Positions 1 through 9,960 of a stretch of 25,265 nucleotides of DNA are shown here, one piece after another. Positions within the stretch are counted from its first letter, which is position 1; each line of letters opens with the position of its first letter. Source of the stretch: Porogramme epimiltina (Eukaryota; Basidiomycota; Agaricomycetes; Polyporales; Polyporaceae); contig FTLJ01000724.1 of NCBI GenBank assembly GCA_900155495.1, positions 1 to 25,265 of the forward strand, read 5' to 3'. The position numbers and the translations under genes were made by a program. The notes below the pieces were generated by a model, which saw nothing but the letters and a program-made list of their open reading frames with translations, had not been told where the DNA came from and did no database searches.

Positions 1-168
1 TCCATGAGGACACCATGAGGCATCCAGAGTCAAGGGGAGTCATAAGGAGTCAGGGTGAGTCACAGACTCATAAGGTAAGCATGATGACGAGAGAGGGAAA
101 CTGAGACAGGATGAGGTAATCATGATGACGATGTTGGGATCGCCGTGGGAAAAGACAGGGGTTAGGCC

Positions 169-921
169 CTAAGGAAAGGAAAAAGGAAATAAGTCCGTGG
201 TTCGTAACACAGTGTGCAGAATTGGGGGGTTGCATTCGTCGGTAGACGTAAGCCGACCAGCCGACCTGGGCTCGACAAGCTCCCATACTTCCATGTCACG
301 ACGAAGTGGCTGCACTACCCACACGGGCATGCCCACGCGCCACCAGGTCTGGACGTCGGCCCCCTCCCGTAAGAAGGCCCCGAGAACTTGTAGGCGAAGG
401 CGGCTATAGTCCCGATCCGATTCCATCCGCGGCACGACCACTTCAAGGTAGGTCTTCATCCCCCAGAGCTCCAGACAAAGCCTCTGCACATGGGCAGCTA
501 CCGCAATCGCCCGGCTACCGACTGTGGCCAGTGCGCTCAGACGATCTACGCATTGGCGCAGCACCAAGACTAGAAAACGTGCGTATCGGCCAACTTGATG
601 CGGTGGCTGAGGCACCCGGTGGAACTCGGCGATGACGTAGTTTGCGACCTGAGCCAGGGACGACCGGACGCCGCGAACGATAAACCCGAGGCCCTCCACC
701 GCCACATCGGGATCGGCCGCCCAATCGCGCTCCTCCTCCAAAGCTGTCCACAATATGCTGGGGAGTGCGGGGGTGGCGTCGGGTAGGGGGATGCAGGCAA
801 CGTGCATCATGCTTTCCACATGTGCCTGTGGCCACACCGAGTATTCATGCACGCCAAACCTCCCGTCTGCGTAGGTCTTGATGATTTGACGTTCCACAGG
901 ATATTCTGGGATCCAGTCCAT
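169..921 (-). CDS. Unrecognised 250-aa protein, possibly the 3' exon of a longer gene
   Basis: Uninterrupted frame from an ATG at 921 to a stop at 169. I do not recognise a named domain. The N-terminal end reads WIPEYPVERQ, the middle has hydrophobic helix-like runs (LVLVLRQCVDRL; VAAHVQRLCLEL), and near the C-terminus there is WWRVGMPVWVVQPL. From memory it resembles a repeated agaricomycete hypothetical family whose members are longer at the N-terminus; I could not check this. The frame stays open for a few codons upstream of the ATG, so an upstream exon is possible. The last ~25 codons are unlike the rest and may be read-through past a missing splice site or a degraded end. No neighbouring gene lies within 2.4 kb on the left-hand side of the window. 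A protein is likely; its function is unknown. Confidence 0.55.
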   Translation of the reverse strand: MDWIPEYPVERQIIKTYADGRFGVHEYSVWPQAHVESMMHVACIPLPDATPALPSILWTALEEERDWAADPDVAVEGLGFIVRGVRSSLAQVANYVIAEFHRVPQPPHQVGRYARFLVLVLRQCVDRLSALATVGSRAIAVAAHVQRLCLELWGMKTYLEVVVPRMESDRDYSRLRLQVLGAFLREGADVQTWWRVGMPVWVVQPLRRDMEVWELVEPRSAGRLTSTDECNPPILHTVLRTTDLFPFSFP

Positions 922-1102
922 GTTCGGGGACGTGAAGACGTATGACGAAAGCCGCCCTTGCGACGCTACTTTGGCCTCAAAGGGAGCGCATACTGCAGGT
1001 GCTGCATCCGTTCATCAGCACGCTATTTTGGCACCGTCGGCACAACGCTCACCAGGGCCGTTGCGGTTTCTTTTCAGCACTATGGGGAGGCGGGAACTTT
1101 CG

Positions 1103-1350
1103 GGGCTTGGTCCCCAGCCACTGCGCCTACATTGCTGTTAGCGCGCTATCGGACTATGGAGAAACACTCTCACAAACCTCCATTCGCGAGGCGTACTTGC
1201 CTGGAACGGCCTATCGATCAGACCAGGCATATCTTCTCTTGCATCTTCAGGGGCTTCTCCCCAGTCACTACGTTTACATTGTTAGCGTGCCATAGGGCAA
1301 TAGAGTACGCTCTCACGCACCTCCGATTGCGGGGCGAGCTTGCTAGGAAC
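1103..1350. repeat. Degenerate tandem repeat, two units, period about 147 bp
   Basis: The block starting near 1103 recurs near 1251. Matching landmarks in order are GGGCTT-TCCCCAG, CACT-CG-CTACATTG or TTACATTG, TTAGCG, CTCTCAC-CACCTCC, and CTTGC-GGAAC. Spacing between landmarks is similar in both units, with small indels. A weaker earlier copy may lie at 960-1100. The strong divergence suggests an old duplication. Confidence 0.5.
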
Positions 1351-1857
1351 ATATCACCTCTCGTATCATCAGGGAATACCTCACACCCTTGTGCCTCCGA
1401 ACTGCCGCGCGCCACGCTCCGCTGTCCTGCGCCGAAAAACCCGTTCTGGCCTCGACCGTTGGGCCTCATTCCTAGTCGCAGTGGTTCCTCCGCGTCGGTG
1501 TCGATGGCTAGCAGTGCTGCTATACAGCGAGCACAAGCTTGGCCCAGCTACCCTTCCGTCGGCTTGGCTCACAGTAGGTTCTAGGAACCGCACCGCGGCG
1601 CGACGTCGTCCTTGTGGCTCCAATCGAGTAACGTGTCTTTCATGCTGCTGTTAGATATTCCTCGCCCTGTGGCATGACTGCGGCCGCACCTTATAACTCG
1701 TAAAGCTTGCGGGGTGTCTGTTGTCACGCTCGATAAGGATGAAGTGTCGATGGGGAGGGTATGGTCTCAGTAACAAACACGTCAGATGTCATCAATAACG
1801 GAGGTCTCGCTTAGACGGGGGCTGCGGTAACGCCCACGGTCCCGATCGGGAAAGTCT

Positions 1858-1940
1858 AAAAAAAACACCGACCGTGATTCGAACCTCGCGAACTTTGTGA
1901 TGTCCTCCAGACCACCGACGCCCCTTCCACCTAATCTATT
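1858..1940 (-). other. Degenerate tRNA or tRNA-derived (SINE-like) pol III remnant
   Basis: On the minus strand GGTTCGAATC (885-876) matches a pol III B box, and a TAGATTAGGTGG (1939-1928) resembles an A box (one mismatch to TRGYNNARNNGG). A run of eight T (1865-1858), usable as a terminator, follows ten bases after the B box. The T-stem and acceptor stem do not pair properly, so this is not a working tRNA gene. A tRNA pseudogene or a SINE tail are the likeliest readings; chance remains possible. Confidence 0.3.
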
Positions 1941-3351
1941 GTATTGTCCCCTCCAGGTGAGTGCGCAGCTATCTTGACGTCTACGCCTTCCTTAGTAACA
2001 CCATGGCACACGACAGGCGTCATAGCTGACGAGCGAGGTTTTAGGACCTTCTCAGGCCCACAGTGGCTGGTGTCCGGACCGCCGGGGGTCAAGGAGGGTG
2101 TAGTCGCTTCTTACCACGTTGCGAGCACCCACCAACCCCCAAACGCCATCCGTCAATGAGTGAGGCCGTTTGTGGGCCCAGACCGTAAGCGATCTCCATA
2201 CTCTCACTGCGACGTGCGTGCCACCTTCCCACTGCATGCCTTGGCTTACGCAGAGAGCACATCCCTCAGGGCGCGCGGCGGGATGCAGTTAACGAACAAC
2301 CTGTATACAGTGCGCAAGGGTTTTACGCAACCAGTCGGAGAAACGTCCGACGATGCTGGTCGTCTTATCGGGCGAAGTGAGCTCAGCATCGACGCGCCCA
2401 GCAATGGGCTAATGATTCATCAGGACGGTGGCGGGTTGTCCACGGAGCTCTCAGCCGATCCTGCTTGTGAAGCGAATGCATTTGCCGCATCGCAATCTGC
2501 ATCCATGTTCGTCCTGATTTATGTCAAGCTTTCAAAAGTGTCCTTGTCTTACGCTGATACTACTACTTGCCGGAAATAACATCGCCCGTACAAAGACGTA
2601 AGGCCTGGCTCGGAGGACTACAGGGCGTTGCTTTTTCTCTCACAGGGCGTACTTATTTTGGGGGACGTCGACCACACGGACGCGTTTCGACAACTAGTAC
2701 ATTGATAGGGGCAAAAAGCGCCAGGGAGCTCTCCCTACATTCGTCACTCTTTACGTTGGCGGGACGCGCCGCTGACTTCCTGTCCTCCTGCGATAGGATG
2801 CCTCCCACGTGAGGCGAGTAGTAGGCAAACGTCAGCGAACCTGGCCGGCAGGTCTTGGCTGTTGCGCGATCGGACCAGACGGAGGGGTTCGGCGCTTATG
2901 TGAATATATTTTCATTAAATGACTATTTCCGTGAATGAAGGTCCGAAGGGGGTGGCGCGGCTTGGCGCACATGTGCGAGGCAATGTCTGCCACTCTCAAG
3001 TCATGTGGGCCCGTACCCGTTGCACTGTGTGGATCCCCTTCTCCAGTCCTCTTTCCCACTGCAGGTGCATTGGAAAGGGTTTTGAGCTCAGGAAGGCGAC
3101 GGCCTACGGGCCACATCGCAGTAAACCTGTAGCGAGTGCAATCGGTGCCTGGCTCTATCGGGATGAATGAAAGCTGCAGCACAGGTCTCGGCGCTGCGCA
3201 CGGAACATTCTCACTATCTGCTTGGCATATCAGAACGTTCACCAGGCGGACGCAAGCGTTTGGTGAGCTGCCCGATATACTATTACAAGAGTGACACAAC
3301 AACGTCTACATACACATAGAGCCTGTCCTGCAATACCCAAACGACCTCCTT

Positions 3352-5273
3352 TCAAAGGCTAGGGGGGGGAGGAGCAGCGAGTAGGTCCTCACGGTCGGCG
3401 CGCAGCCCATCTATCGTTGAGAAAAGGTTGACGCGGCCCACGTGCCGAGTCGGCAATTTCACCTTGAACTCGTCCTGTTCAGGAATCTGGCCATACGTTC
3501 GGAGATCAGCGTCCGTGAATCGGATCATGGCGCCTGGGATCCACTGAGTAAGGGATTGTCGAAATTCGCCCGGTTGGATGGTCGCATTGGAGTGTTCGAG
3601 GAGGGCCGACGGAATCAGGATGGTTGAACCGGCCGGGAATTCTATGGCAATCTCGAGTGTGTGGAGGATGATGTGGCCGCCCAGCGTAGGATTGAACCTG
3701 CCTAGGGCGGTAATGTGGCAGAGGTTGACAGCATCATTCTCTGCATCGGTGTGGCGATAACAGACGGCTGTAGGCCCAAAGTTGATGGTTGCCGCTGGGT
3801 ACAGGCTGTTGTTAAACGTGAGCTTGAAGCCGTATGTGTCGAACACTCGATGCAAGCTCTCTCGCGTTGATTTGTATATCTTGGGGGCGTAAGAAGCGAG
3901 CAGGCCTGCCGTTCATCAGCACGGACTCCTCACTGACAGCGACCCGGAAGAACTTACTACTTCCGTACCCAGCGATGCGGCCGATGCTGCCGGGCCGGGT
4001 GCACAACTCTGCAAGGACTTTGTCTGTGTTGTCTCCATTGCAATACACTGTGGGGTGCTTTGGGGCGCTCGTCAGGAACGCGTGGTCTTATCAAGGGATT
4101 ACAGCCGCGTACCGTCCGCCCGTTCCCATGGCCTACCCCAAACGAAACCGAAGCGTGCCCACCACGAGGATTCCCAGGGTCCGAGGTTCCAAAGCCGCAC
4201 ACCAGGCGCGTTTGCTCCAAGTCTTGGCTGGCTTTTTCGATCACCGTCGTCCATTCGGGATCCCGTGGGCACGCCCCCAGAATGGCGAAGATTCGCTTCT
4301 GAGAGTCTACCAGCAATAATTCAGACCTAATGACGAGAACTGATGAGCAGAGAGAGGCAGGAAAACTTGAACATCGAGGCGCACTTTCCGTCCCACGATA
4401 TAACTTGGTAGCCGGCCTTCCTCACGTCGGCCAGAGACCACGCGGCCCTGTCAGAGCGTGGAGTCTGTTTGCCAACATAGCCGCCAGCGGCCATTCGAAG
4501 GGTCTTTGCGTCCACGCTAACTTGGATCACGCGGGTGGCCTGGAAGCGCGCATCGGATGGGAACTTGAGCCTCCCACCGAAAGGTATCGGCTGATCGAGC
4601 GCACGTCGACGTTTATTGACCCGAGCCTGGCGTTTCTGAGCCCTTTTCTTCTCCTTGGCTCGGGCAGTTTGATGGTCGTCGCCCAGTGACCCCTCTTCTG
4701 ATTCGAGGTCCTCGACCACTGAACTCGCACCGCCTCCACTGGGCGCCTCGGGTGGTCCTTCGGCCGCGCTACTCTCTGCGGGTGTGGGCTGGAGAGGCCA
4801 CTCCCTGCGGCTGGGGTCGTTGGCAGGAGTGTTCTCCGGGATCACAGCGACGTCGGTGTCCGAACAATCAGAAGGGGGGCAAGGAGAAAGAGAACCTTCG
4901 AACGGATCCGAACTCAGCAACGCGCCCCATGGGGGCGACTGCCTGCCGCCGTCGACGTCGGGGTTCGCGTAGGACATAGAGGGCGTGCTGGGCTCGGGAT
5001 TGCATACAAGGTGGCTCTCAGCTGCTTCAGCGGGCCCTTGGTTGAGGAGCTGAGCGATGTTCACGTCCAACTGGATGTACCCAGTGGGGGCGCACGGCGC
5101 CTGAGGTAGTGGGATTTTCTCTGTTCGACGCGAGGCCTTTTTCGGAGCTTTCTCCGACGACCCCTGGGCAACCGTGACGGTGAGCACACGAAACCGTGCA
5201 CATATGCCGCCGAATAGTTTACCTTCCGAGCGGTGCGATGGCGGGCCATGTCGTGAGGAAGAGCGGGGTTCAT
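3352..5273 (-). CDS. TET/JBP-family 2-oxoglutarate/Fe(II) dioxygenase, 5 exons, 565 aa
   Basis: Exons 5273-5223, 5163-4385, 4326-4103, 4047-3958 and 3905-3352. The four introns are 52-59 nt and GT-AG, phases match at every junction, and the total is 1,698 nt. The alternative in-frame ATG is at 5249. The N-terminal half is a low-complexity acidic/Pro-Ser linker ending in a basic patch (about residues 200-220). A conserved block follows: FPSDARF, VSVDAKTLR, the split codon at residue 277, then LLLVDSQKR and ILGACPRDPEW. The double-stranded beta-helix carries H433-x-D435 (RHTDAEN), ITALG, LGGHIIL, FPAGSTILIPSA, H486 (EHSN) and R497 (FRQSLTQ). These are the Fe(II) triad and the 2-oxoglutarate-binding Arg expected for fungal TET/JBP enzymes, which oxidise 5-methylcytosine in DNA. 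Nuclear action on DNA is inferred from the family. All key residues are present, so it may be active. Confidence 0.88.
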
Positions 5274-5394
5274 CTCATAGTTGCTATGCCTGCCAAGGTT
5301 TATAATCAGCACGCTGGCGCTACGCTATCTCACCTGCCCGAGGCAGCGTGCCCCAGGTTCTTTCACGTTAATAGGTTCCCAATATATTTGTGCT

Positions 5395-5418
5395 CACCCC
5401 AACCCAACCTAACCTAAC
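5395..5418. repeat. Short telomere-like CCTAAC/CCCAAC run
   Basis: Plus strand shows CCCCAACCCAACCTAACCTAAC, four to five degenerate units close to the fungal telomere repeat (TTAGGG/CCCTAA). It is far too short for a telomere and may be chance or an interstitial scar. Confidence 0.35.
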
Positions 5419-5989
5419 ATATCCGATGTCGTGCCGGGAATTTAGGGTCACCAGACCCCGCAGCCGGCTTTGAACCCCGCAGCTGCCATCGTTATTAGGC
5501 GCCTGTGGGTTGCTACCAGGCTTGTTACGTGGCCAGAAGCGCTTTCTCGCTTGCCTTATCTCCCACATCACGAACGGCTCAAGACCAGCGACGTCCCTCA
5601 TCGCTCGTGCCGTCTCTTGTTCATGGCAAGCGTGTGTCGTCCCATTCATATTCCCCCTCGCCCCACCAAGCACCATCATCATCGTCGGAGGGTAGTCGGA
5701 GCGGTTTGATAAACTCCTCCTGAGCCTCTCTACAGACCACTCGCTGCACACCTAGCAGTGGCATTCCCCTATGGAGCCTGTGGTGCCTTGCCGTACGCGA
5801 CCAGGATGCGAATCCCACCCACACGTTAGCACGCTAGCAGGCACTGGCCTCTGAGGGACGGCATGTAAGCTTGGCAGCCCCTCAATGTAAGCTTGGGAGC
5901 TCCTCCTTAGCTATGAGTCTGCTTACCCATGCTTGCGCTCTCTGCTGCTGCAGCATGGGGGCCCTCCTCAGGGGTGGCAGTGCACATGA

Positions 5990-6410
5990 CTTGTGCCGGG
6001 GGCGCGCGACTACGCTTGTGGTCGGGCACCGTCCCCCGCGGTGCACGCGCGACGGCGGCAGCATTCGACCTCTGTGACGGTCGGAAGCTCCTTGCGGGCC
6101 ACGCGACATGGGCTTGCAATCAGGGGTCGCACTCGATCGCGCTCACGGTCAGGAGCCCCCCGGGCGCTCTCCCTCGCGAGGTACGTGCGCGGGCCGCACT
6201 GGACCGCGCTTACGGTCTGGGGCACCCTGCGACGTGGGCGTGCTATCGGGAGGCGCACTCGACCCCGCTGACGGTCGGGAGACCTCTGGTTGCTGTCCCA
6301 CGAGGAGTGCGAGCGCCGCAGAATCGCCGCCGGGCGCCCTCGCATGCTTTACGAGAGGCGTATGCCAGTAGGGGCGTGCACTCGGCCGCGCTCATGGCCG
6401 GGGGTTCCAC
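5990..6410. repeat. Decayed minisatellite, about 62-bp period, six or more units
   Basis: A core resembling CGCACTCGACCGCGCT-ACGGTC recurs near 6003, 6061, 6129, 6195, 6254 and 6377, i.e. every 58-68 bp (the last step is a double spacing with a very diverged unit between). The open frame crossing it on the plus strand is explained by the repeat being nearly divisible by three; I do not call it a gene. Confidence 0.6.
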
Positions 6411-6676
6411 CGGCGCTTCCCCTTCTGGCCCGCCTCCTCCTAGGGGCGCTCCACCAGGCTGTCAGCTGGACACTTCCCACATCCCCGAGGTCGCACCCGC
6501 GTCTGGGCGTTGCGCGCGAACCAAGAGGCCGTCGCACGCAATCGGTGCCAAATCTTTGGCTTGCGAGCCTTTCCAGCCGGGTCGCTGCTAGACGTAGAAG
6601 TGGACAGCGAGTACGTATCTACCTCCTCCCGTTTCTCCCCCTCCGCACCCTGCTAACGACGGCCTACTCCCACCCG

Positions 6677-7701
6677 TTAGTCCTCCCCCGTAAGGTCAAT
6701 GACGACGGTGCCGGGAGGAACCTCTGCATTCTTCGCACGCTTCGGCGGCGGCGTAGCGCGCGTTGCATCCACAGGCAGCTGCTCGGCCTCACGAGGCCGC
6801 TTGGGGCCGGAAGGTGGGGGGCGAGCGGCGGCCTTGGAGTCCTCGATGTTGAGCATGGGAGTTGTCCATTCTCCGACGCGGTACATGACCGCTTGCCCCG
6901 TAACTACGCGCTGGCGATCTTCTGGATGCGCCCACGGAATCCAAGAATCGCCTTCTGGCTGCCAGGTTTCGAGCGGGGTGGTGGGGCAAGCGAGGTGCAT
7001 CAGCTGGGCCAGCGCGCCTGAAGTCTTGAGCGAGTAGTTTACTCTGCCGCTGCTAAGAAGCCCTGTGCCTGTGAGGTGAAGAGGGGGATGCCCTGCCTGG
7101 GGACAAGTCGCATAAGCGGCGGGGCATCAGAGCGGCACAAGCGCCTACCTCCACGTAAACGATGGCCACAACCTCAACATAGTTTTCAAAGCCCTTAACG
7201 TCCCGGGGAGATGCGAGCGGGGCGCTGGGGAAGGGCAGCAAGGCCGCGTCAAGGGTGCTGTACTCGAAATAATCGGGCGCCTCTCGCCCGCTAACCTGCT
7301 CCTCGAGGTTGGCGACCATGAGCGTGAGCAGTCCGGCCACTTGAGCCTGCATGCTTTCAGTGCGCGCAGGTGGAGGCTGAAGTCTTCTCAGCTCGCGGAG
7401 GAGCTTGAAGCGCACGATTGGCGGCATCTGGCGAGGCAGGCGCATCCTGGGGCAGCAGGACGCAGCGTCTCGCGACAGGCACTGATTGCTGTCAGCTAGG
7501 TGCATGGTAGGGCAGCTGCCATAGGCTCACAGCGTCAAATGCGAGCCCCACTTCCTCCAAGTCGGCGGTGCCATAGTCGATAGAGACGGCGTGCTTGAAT
7601 CCTGCCGCACAAGTTCGAAGATAAGGCGAGAGCTGATGCTTGGCGATGCAGGCGTCCACGGCTCGTTTGACTCGTATGTCGTCGCTGAGCTTGATGGCCA
7701 T
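6677..7701 (-). CDS. Unrecognised 307-aa nuclear-looking protein with C-terminal SUMO-interaction-like motif, 3 exons
   Basis: Exons 7701-7531, 7481-7149 and 7096-6677; introns of 49 and 52 nt (GTGAGC...CAG and GTAGGC...CAG), both phase 0; total 924 nt. The ATG at 7701 is followed by MAIKLSDDIRVKRAV. A helix-rich segment (FKLLRELRRLQPPPAR) starts exon 2 after a small cysteine group (CLSRDAASCC). Exon 3 holds GDSWIPWAHPEDRQRVVTG, then basic patches (PKRPREAEQ, PPPKRAKN) that resemble nuclear localisation signals. The last residues are VVIDLTGED, the classic hydrophobic-core-plus-acidic pattern of a SUMO-interaction motif. The plus-strand gene at 13956-14572 is a paralogue of the first two exons with the same intron position. 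I know no function for the family; nuclear location and SUMO binding are inferences from motifs. Confidence 0.68.
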
Positions 7702-8253
7702 CGGTGCCGCTTTGGGCAGTTAGAGGAAAGCGGTAACAAGCACGAGGCGGGTTGTAGAGGCGGAGAGCGAGGGATTGAAGGCTGACGAACCTCGAGGGCG
7801 CGCGAGGTTGGGGCGGCGGCGTATCCGCCTTAGGAACAGGCGCCCGCGTGAGAAAAATCGATGGCTGACCGCGCGCACAGGCTGGGGGTGGCCGCAGCCC
7901 TCGCCTGTTTGGTTTTTTCTGGCGCGCGCTCTTGCGGGGCGGCGGCCCAAGCCTCTGCCAGAATGCAAGCCAGGCGGCGCTGGCAAGCGAGCGCATCGGG
8001 ACATATGCCGCCCGAGTTATGTGGTGGGCGCGGGCAGTCGTTGGTTTCGGGGAATGCGTGGCGGGAAGTAACAACAGGGGTATTCTAGGGGCGGAGTAAA
8101 GTGCGAGATGGGTGCAGCTCGGCCCGCGGAGGGGCGTACGCGCCATCGCTCAGCGACCCGGCAGGCGCCACAGGGCCCAGGCCCTCCTGACTGCAGGGGC
8201 CGGCAGGACTGAAAGGAAGAGGCAAGGGCACCCCAAGGCAATCCCGCTGGGTG
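7702..8253. other. Intergenic stretch, nothing recognised
   Basis: 552 bp upstream of the 307-aa gene. Open frames on both strands are arginine/proline-rich and show no family resemblance. It probably contains the promoter of the minus-strand gene starting at 7701, but I see no distinct element. Confidence 0.4.
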
Positions 8254-9047
8254 CTAGGGGCCGCCTTCTTGGCCGGTGAGGTGGGCGCGTTCCAAAGCGA
8301 CCAGAGGGAGCAGGGAACAGAAGGCCGCGATGAATCGCAGAGCGGCCGCGGGACGCCTTTGCGTCAAACGGAACATGTCGAGCTGATGCTTGGCCCTCCT
8401 TGCCTCTGAGATGGCCGCATGAGGGTCTTCGGCGACTTTGTGCGCCGCGTCACGTAGAGTCAGCCACGCGAGATGGGGGATGCGCGTGGCAATGGCGATT
8501 AGGCTGGCGAGGGTGGGAAGCGCCTTTGGTGGCGTAGGGTGCGTGAGCGTATGAAGTATTTTTAGGCTCCACAAGGCGGGGACCTTTGCGAGGATATCCG
8601 CCAGTTCATCGCCCGAAAGGGCCAATGTGCCGACGGGGCCGCCCTCCGCCACCATGGCGAGATTTTCGAGCCCCGAGAAGAAGGGGGCGGTGGTGAACGA
8701 GGCTAGGCGGGCAATGCGGTAAGGGCCGCCTGCATCTTCCCGCACGGCGTCCGCCTGGCGTTCGAACTGGCTGGGAACGCGCACAGCCAAGGCTACGAGG
8801 GGGTGGGGCGCTAGGGCATGAATGAGCCGAGGCACAGCCTGCACTATCTCTCGCTGTGTGGGCCGCTGGCGCGGAAGGAACTTCCCCAGAGGGCTCGGCG
8901 TGCTTCGGAGGGACAGTTCGAGGAGGGTAGACACCATAGGCAGGGCGAGCGCGCTCTCCGCCTTCGCCCGAAGGCGTAGGAGATAATTGGTGGATGGCAG
9001 CGAGCGAGGCGGGCTCTGTGGGTCCAAGCAAAGGCTTCAGCGGCCAC
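8254..9047 (-). pseudogene. F-box/leucine-rich-repeat-like C-terminal relic
   Basis: Minus frame of about 260 codons without an ATG at its start. It contains leucine-rich segments typical of agaricomycete F-box/LRR proteins: STLLELSLRS, LENLAMVAEGG, VGTLALSGDELADILAKV, ALWSLKILHTLTHP, and IPHLAWLTLRDA. In such families the N-terminal F-box is followed by irregular LRRs of this sort and the protein recruits substrates to an SCF ubiquitin ligase. No F-box is found directly upstream; a separate F-box-like fragment lies at 12790-13003. It could be a live 3' exon with an unlocated start, but I favour a relic. Confidence 0.35.
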
Positions 9048-9520
9048 GAGGTGATGCCAATTCTAGCGCTTGCTGACAACATGGCCCGTGGGGCAGCCAA
9101 GCAGAAGCGAGCGGAACGCACTGGCCACATAGGGAAAGCCTGCTCAGGGGAAAGCGGTGCAGCGCGACAGTGGGAGCGAGCTGAGTCCAGACCCCCCACG
9201 TGGATAAGTCCGAAGCTAACGGACATCTCATTTAGGCTGCTCACGTGGACCACGCGAGGACAGCGCAAGCGCCCGAGCTCAATGCGACGATGACGTCATG
9301 CGGGGAACAAGCGTTGGCGAGTCAAAGGCGTAGAAGGTTGCCTCTCGTAGCGGCGCGCGGGCGGGGTGAAGAAAAGCTGGTGCACTACATTGGCCGACAG
9401 GGAGACGCTGACTCACTCACGCACGCTACAGCTACTACATACAAGCACGGGACTCAGGCTCACCAGGCGCTGCGGGCTACATACAATACAACTACAGGAG
9501 ATGCGAAGGAGAGTCATCAA
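9048..9520. other. Intergenic stretch with regulatory-looking palindromes
   Basis: 473 bp without a convincing gene. It contains a CACGTG (9242-9247), a further CCACGTGG-like site near 9198, a TGACGTCA palindrome (9291-9298), and two CTACATACAA words about 40 bp apart (near 9435 and 9477). It is the 3' flank of gene copy C. Confidence 0.4.
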
Positions 9521-9550
9521 TCACTTGCGCTTGGGCGGGGAGCTCTGACA

Positions 9551-9715
9551 TTTACTTTTACCTCCTCCAGACGATGAGGCGGCGGCGGCGGCGGCGGCCC
9601 GACCCTTCCCTTTACCTACACCAGACGATGAGGCGGCGGCGGCGACGGCGGCGACGGCCCGACCCTTCCCTTTACCTCCGCCAGAAGATGAGGCGGCGGC
9701 AGCGGCGGGGCATGT
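9551..9715. repeat. In-frame minisatellite, 54-60 bp, three units
   Basis: GACCCTTCCCTTTACCT recurs at 9601 and 9661 (exact 60-bp spacing) with a slightly shorter first unit before it, each with GACGATGAGGCGG or GAAGATGAGGCGG followed by a GGC/GAC run. On the minus strand the units encode SSSG-GKGKGRA plus an alanine run in the tail of copy C. Confidence 0.75.
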
Positions 9716-9960
9716 ACTAGAAGACGGCGCAGCCGCCGCGGTCGAGCGGGAGCCCTGCGACGACGGTGAGGCGGCGGGGGCCGACGTGGAAGGCGCCCGG
9801 GAGGACGATGATGATGCCGCTGCGCCGGGCCGGCCGCCCGAAGATGCTGCGGGAGGAGTAGCGTCCTCGATCAGGGAGGGCGGCTCCCATTTGCTCGCGT
9901 ATAGCCCAGGGAGGTGAGCGCGCTCCAGATTAAAGAGCCGCAGCATGTTACTTTTAATGC

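Larger units (their letters stand above)
922..3351. other. 2.4-kb gene-poor stretch
   Basis: No convincing gene on either strand. Open frames here (for example plus 958-1584, plus 2160-2579 and minus 3302-2832) lack family resemblance, mostly lack an ATG start and overlap each other. The stretch holds the degenerate 147-bp repeat and the pol III-like remnant listed separately. It is the 3' flank of the TET/JBP gene and probably consists of old repeat debris. Confidence 0.5.
5274..6676. other. Upstream flank of the TET/JBP gene; repeats and exon-like debris
   Basis: No confident gene. On the minus strand around 5740-5620 there is an acceptor-like GTGTGCAG followed by a frame reading EEFIKPLRLPSDDDDGAWW, which looks like a gene 3' exon, but no partner exon was found. 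Another minus frame (about 5690-5400) reads RDVAGLEPFVMWEIRQARKR. The right half is the minisatellite listed separately. Confidence 0.35.

Noticed and set aside
1..160. GAGTCA words and a repeated CATGATGACGA at the left edge as a regulatory array
   Set aside because: Irregular spacing and little sequence to the left; only one perfect TGAGTCA. Too weak to call.
958..1584. 208-codon open frame on the plus strand
   Set aside because: Covers the degenerate 147-bp repeat; composition is repeat-like and there is no recognisable motif.
1841..1850. CCCGATCGGG palindrome as a terminator hairpin
   Set aside because: No loop, no transcript context, and hairpin terminators do not apply to this type of nuclear genome.
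5460..5480. B-box-like word (GGTTCAAAGCC on the minus strand) suggesting a tRNA
   Set aside because: No pairing T-stem, no A box at the right distance, no T-run.
5929..6591. 220-codon open frame on the plus strand with internal repeats
   Set aside because: Explained by the decayed ~62-bp minisatellite; no splice sites or conserved motifs.
7535..8146. 203-codon minus-strand frame
   Set aside because: Overlaps exon 1 of the 307-aa gene in another frame and is Arg/Pro-rich chance sequence elsewhere.
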